From Leifsonia sp. AG29 (GTDB taxonomy: Bacteria > Actinomycetota > Actinomycetes > Actinomycetales > Microbacteriaceae), in assembly GCF_009765225.1 (NCBI RefSeq), contig NZ_VMSF01000001.1:2294001-2358000 (forward strand): a DNA stretch of 64,000 nucleotides, written 5' to 3'. The position numbers and the translations under genes are program-made. Positions 61,382 through 64,000 of this stretch are shown in pieces. The notes under the pieces are model-generated. The model searched no databases, was not told the origin of the DNA, and saw nothing but the letters and a program-made list of their open reading frames with translations. Position 1 is the stretch's first letter. Every line of letters starts with the position of its first letter.

Positions 61382-61775
61382 TCAGGTTAGTGATGCGCGC
61401 CGTGCAGAGGCGGTTGCCGTCCTCGTCGCTCACGACGACCTCGTGCGACGTGATCGTGCGGCCGAGCCGGATAGCCGTCGCCACCCCGGTGATGAGGCCG
61501 GAACGCGCCGACCGGTGGTGCGTCGCGTTGATGTCGACGCCCACCGCGCTCCGCCCGGGGCCCGCGTGGATGACCGCCGCCCACGAGCCGAGCGCTTCCG
61601 CGAACGCCACCGACGCGCCTCCATGGAGCAGACCGAACGACTGGCGGTTGCCCTCGACCGGCATGGTCGCAACGACGCGCTCGGCCGACTGCTCCAGGAT
61701 GCGCACGCCCATCTTCTCGTCGAGCTCGCCGAGCTCGATCGTCCACCCGTCACCCGTCACGTCGTCGCCGGCCAT
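61359..61775 (-). CDS. paaI: PaaI-family hotdog thioesterase
   Basis: A 138-residue hotdog-fold protein. The family motif GLLHGGASVAFAEALGSWAA holds the HGG active-site region. NATHHRSARSGLITGVATAI and LGRTITSHEVVVSDEDG follow. PaaI hydrolyses CoA thioesters that accumulate in phenylacetate breakdown. It reads against its neighbours and overlaps the dehydrogenase gene at the 3' ends. Its start is 27 bases from the start of paaZ, so a shared divergent promoter is possible. Confidence 0.88.
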   Translation of the reverse strand: MAGDDVTGDGWTIELGELDEKMGVRILEQSAERVVATMPVEGNRQSFGLLHGGASVAFAEALGSWAAVIHAGPGRSAVGVDINATHHRSARSGLITGVATAIRLGRTITSHEVVVSDEDGNRLCTARITNLIIDAPGR

Positions 61776-61802
61776 TCGGCCAGCCTACCGAGGAGGTCAC
61801 CG

Positions 61803-63851
61803 ATGACCCTGCCCAGCTACATCCGCGACGAATGGTGGTCGCCCGACGAATCGGTGAACGGCGCGGAGGTGCGCGACGCCTCCACCGGCGAGGTCATCGC
61901 GCTGATCGGAGCCGACGGGCTCGACCTGGGCGGTGCCCTCGAGTACGCCCGCGAGACCGGGCAGGCGTCGCTCGGCGAGCTGACCTTCCACCAGCGGGCG
62001 CTCCTCCTGAAGCAGCTCGCGCAGGCGCTGACCGAACGCAAGCAGGAGCTGTACGGCCTGTCCCTGCGGGCGGGCGCCACCCGCGCCGATGCCTGGATCG
62101 ACGTCGACGGCGGCATCGGTGCGCTCTTCACGTACGGGTCGAAGGGGAGGCGCGAGCTGCCGAACGCGCGCGTCGTCGTCGACGGGCCGGCCGAGCAGCT
62201 CTCGAAGGACGGCAGCTTCCTCGGGAGGCACGTGTTCACGCGCCTCCCCGGTGTCGCCGTGCAGATCAACGCCTTCAACTTCCCCGTGTGGGGCATGCTC
62301 GAGAAGCTCGGGCCGTCCTTCCTCGCCGGCATGCCGACGCTCGTGAAGCCGGCGACGCCGACCGCCTACATCGCCGAGCACGCCGTCCGGATCATGGTCG
62401 AGTCGGGCCTCCTGCCGGCGGGGACGCTGCAGCTCGTGTGCGGGTCGGTGCCGGGGCTGTTCGACCACCTCCGGCTCGGCGACCTCGTCGCGTTCACCGG
62501 CTCGGCGTCGACGGCCGAGCGCCTCCGCTCGCACGACTCCGTCCAGACGGGAGGCGTCCGCTTCACGAGCGAGACCGACTCGATCAACGCCTCCGTGCTC
62601 GGGCCGGACGCGGTGCCGGGCACGCCCGAGTTCGACGCGTACGTCAAGCAGCTCGTCGTCGAGCTGACCGCCAAGTCGGGGCAGAAGTGCACCGCGATCC
62701 GTCGTGCGATCGTGCCGGCGCCGCTCGTCGATGATGTCGCCGCGGCGGTCCGCACCCGGATCGCGGAGCGGGTCGTCGTCGGCGACCCTCGCGCCGAGGG
62801 CGTCACCATGGGACCGCTCGCGTCGCAGGAGCAGCGCCAGGAGGTGCTGCGCCAGGTGGGAGCACTGGTGGCGGCGGGCGGCGAGCTCGTCATCGGCGGC
62901 CTCGACCAGCCGAGCGTGACCCGGGCGGACGGGACCGTCGGCGCCGCCGTCGAGGGCGCCTTCGTGGCCCCGATCCTGCTGCGCTTCGCCGACGCGTGGA
63001 CGCCCGCGGCGCACACGGTGGAGGCGTTCGGGCCCGTTGCAAGCCTCCTCCCCTACGACACCACCGCCGAGGCCGTCGCCCTCGTGGCCCGCGGTGGCGG
63101 ATCTCTCGTCACCAGCGTCGCGACCCACGACCCCGATGTGGCCCGCGAGCTGGTGCTCGGCTCGGCCGCCTACAACGGGCGCGTGCTGGTGCTCGATCGG
63201 GACGATGCGCGCACCTCCACCGGGCACGGGTCCCCGATGCCGCACCTCGTGCACGGCGGTCCCGGACGCGCCGGCGGCGGGGAGGAGCTGGGCGGCATCC
63301 GCGCGGTGCTGCACCACATGCAGCGGACCGCCCTGCAGGGCTCCCCCGACATGCTGACCGCGCTGACCGGCGTCTGGCACGCGGGCGCCTCCGCCGACAG
63401 CTCCGGTCCGCACCCGTTCCGCAAGTCGCTGTCGACGCTGCGGATCGGCGACCAGGTGCAGTCGGGCGAGCGGGAGATCACCCTCGACGACATCGAGACG
63501 TTCGCAGCGTTCACCGGCGACACCTTCTATGCGCACATGGACGAGGAGGCGGCGGCGGCCAACCCGTTCTTCCCCGGCCGGGTGGCGCACGGGTACCTGC
63601 TCGTTTCGTGGGCGGCGGGGCTGTTCGTCGACCCGGCTCCGGGTCCCGTGCTCGCGAACTACGGGCTCGAGGACCTGCGGTTCCTGACGCCCGTCGTGCC
63701 GGGCGACAGCATCCGCGTCGCGCTGACCGCGAAGCAGATCACGCCCCGCGAGACCGACGAGTACGGGGAGGTGCGCTGGGACGCCCGCATCCTGAACCAG
63801 CGCGACGAGGTGGTCGCGACGTACGACGTGCTGACGCTGGTGGCGAAGTAG
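61803..63851 (+). CDS. paaZ: PaaZ: oxepin-CoA hydrolase / semialdehyde dehydrogenase
   Basis: A 682-residue two-domain protein. Residues 1-520 are an aldehyde dehydrogenase with INAFNFPVWGMLEKLGPSFLAG, the Glu motif VVELTAKSGQKCTAIRR with the catalytic Cys, and a C-terminal glycine-rich segment GGPGRAGGGEELGGIR. Residues 540-682 are a MaoC-like (R)-hydratase domain with FTGDTFYAHMDEEAAAANPFFP and GRVAHGYLL. This is the PaaZ architecture, which opens the oxepin-CoA ring and oxidises the aldehyde in the phenylacetate pathway. The paaABCDE genes are not in this window. Confidence 0.93.
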   Translation: MTLPSYIRDEWWSPDESVNGAEVRDASTGEVIALIGADGLDLGGALEYARETGQASLGELTFHQRALLLKQLAQALTERKQELYGLSLRAGATRADAWIDVDGGIGALFTYGSKGRRELPNARVVVDGPAEQLSKDGSFLGRHVFTRLPGVAVQINAFNFPVWGMLEKLGPSFLAGMPTLVKPATPTAYIAEHAVRIMVESGLLPAGTLQLVCGSVPGLFDHLRLGDLVAFTGSASTAERLRSHDSVQTGGVRFTSETDSINASVLGPDAVPGTPEFDAYVKQLVVELTAKSGQKCTAIRRAIVPAPLVDDVAAAVRTRIAERVVVGDPRAEGVTMGPLASQEQRQEVLRQVGALVAAGGELVIGGLDQPSVTRADGTVGAAVEGAFVAPILLRFADAWTPAAHTVEAFGPVASLLPYDTTAEAVALVARGGGSLVTSVATHDPDVARELVLGSAAYNGRVLVLDRDDARTSTGHGSPMPHLVHGGPGRAGGGEELGGIRAVLHHMQRTALQGSPDMLTALTGVWHAGASADSSGPHPFRKSLSTLRIGDQVQSGEREITLDDIETFAAFTGDTFYAHMDEEAAAANPFFPGRVAHGYLLVSWAAGLFVDPAPGPVLANYGLEDLRFLTPVVPGDSIRVALTAKQITPRETDEYGEVRWDARILNQRDEVVATYDVLTLVAK

Positions 63852-63866
63852 CGGCTGCCCTCCGCC

Positions 63867-63922
63867 GAGTCCCCCAAGAGTGCGCGCGACACGCCGGCCC
63901 GACGCGCAGTCTTAGGGGACTC
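63867..63922. repeat. Intergenic palindromic repeat with the REP core
   Basis: Arms GAGTCCCCCAAGAGTGCGC (63867-63885) and GCGCAGTCTTAGGGGACTC (63904-63922) form an imperfect inverted repeat. The loop region holds GCGACACGCCGG, the same core as the 60-bp repeats. A half copy of the arm is at 31134-31152. It lies between the stop of paaZ and the stop of the next gene, so it may act as a terminator. Confidence 0.75.
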
Positions 63923-63948
63923 GATCTCGGGGGGGGCGCCGCGCCCGC

Positions 63949-64000
63949 TCAGCGCAGCGCCAGCGCGATCACGGTGTCGGCGAGCTCGTCGGGGGTGACC
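63949..64000 (-). CDS. C-terminus of a probable TetR-family regulator
   Basis: The last 16 residues of a minus-strand gene, VTPDELADTVIALALR, end at a TGA at 63949-63951. The sequence resembles the closing helix of TetR/AcrR regulators, and a TetR-type PaaR beside paaZ would be natural. The fragment is too short for certainty. The rest lies beyond the window. Confidence 0.4.
   Translation of the reverse strand, partial: VTPDELADTVIALALR

Overview
The window is a GC-rich actinobacterial chromosome segment. Several gene families together point to the Microbacteriaceae: a SerC, DUF2530, DUF3027 and cold-shock neighbourhood; an XPB helicase next to a helicase-associated protein; DUF3263 next to a LytR-C protein; and FolP2 next to a RibD-like reductase. 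This placement rests on gene content and was not tested with a phylogeny.

Region 1 (1-12067) is ordinary chromosome. It holds RNA and translation maintenance genes (RtcB RNA ligase, a small S4 protein, ArfB ribosome rescue), a phospholipase D-like enzyme, an Lrp regulator divergent from a rhodanese, two alpha/beta hydrolases, an SDR dehydrogenase, a hexapeptide acetyltransferase, and DUF1269 and DUF805 membrane proteins.

Region 2 (12068-28445) is a 16.4 kb genomic island at the 3' end of a tRNA-Arg(CCT) gene. An exact 21-bp copy of the tRNA 3' end lies at each edge, and no integrase gene is left. The cargo is defence-like: a giant single-chain (type ISP-like) restriction-methylation-helicase protein with an unusual N-terminal extension, translationally coupled to a serine hydrolase; a 1325-residue NACHT protein with a Mrr-like nuclease head; a two-helix membrane protein with a GAF-like tail; and the broken C-terminus of a type I methylase (HsdM). 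Two IS3-family elements sit in the middle, and one carries a nonsense mutation in its transposase.

Region 3 (28498-54240) is chromosome again. It starts with a PadR-controlled ABC exporter operon that has tandem palindromic operators. Next come an HNH endonuclease behind a His/Cys-codon-rich leader that contains an intrinsic terminator, a NlpC/P60 wall hydrolase, a DtxR-type metalloregulator, serC, cold-shock proteins and XPB helicase. FolP2 with a pyrimidine reductase, a ferredoxin-reductase-like flavoprotein, a two-component system, groEL with a CIRCE operator, cspA, a LytR-C protein, msrB and a DMT transporter follow.

Region 4 (54287-64000) is catabolic. A branched-chain 2-oxo acid dehydrogenase operon (E1alpha, E1beta, E2) is divergent from an Lrp regulator. 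A beta-oxidation/phenylacetate-type cluster follows: thiolase, enoyl-CoA hydratase, 3-hydroxyacyl-CoA dehydrogenase, PaaI thioesterase and PaaZ. The C-terminus of a probable TetR regulator reaches the window edge.

Three 60-bp palindromic REP-like repeats (40096, 48822, 58359) and a related element (63867) lie in the intergenic spaces. They share the core CGACACGCCG.
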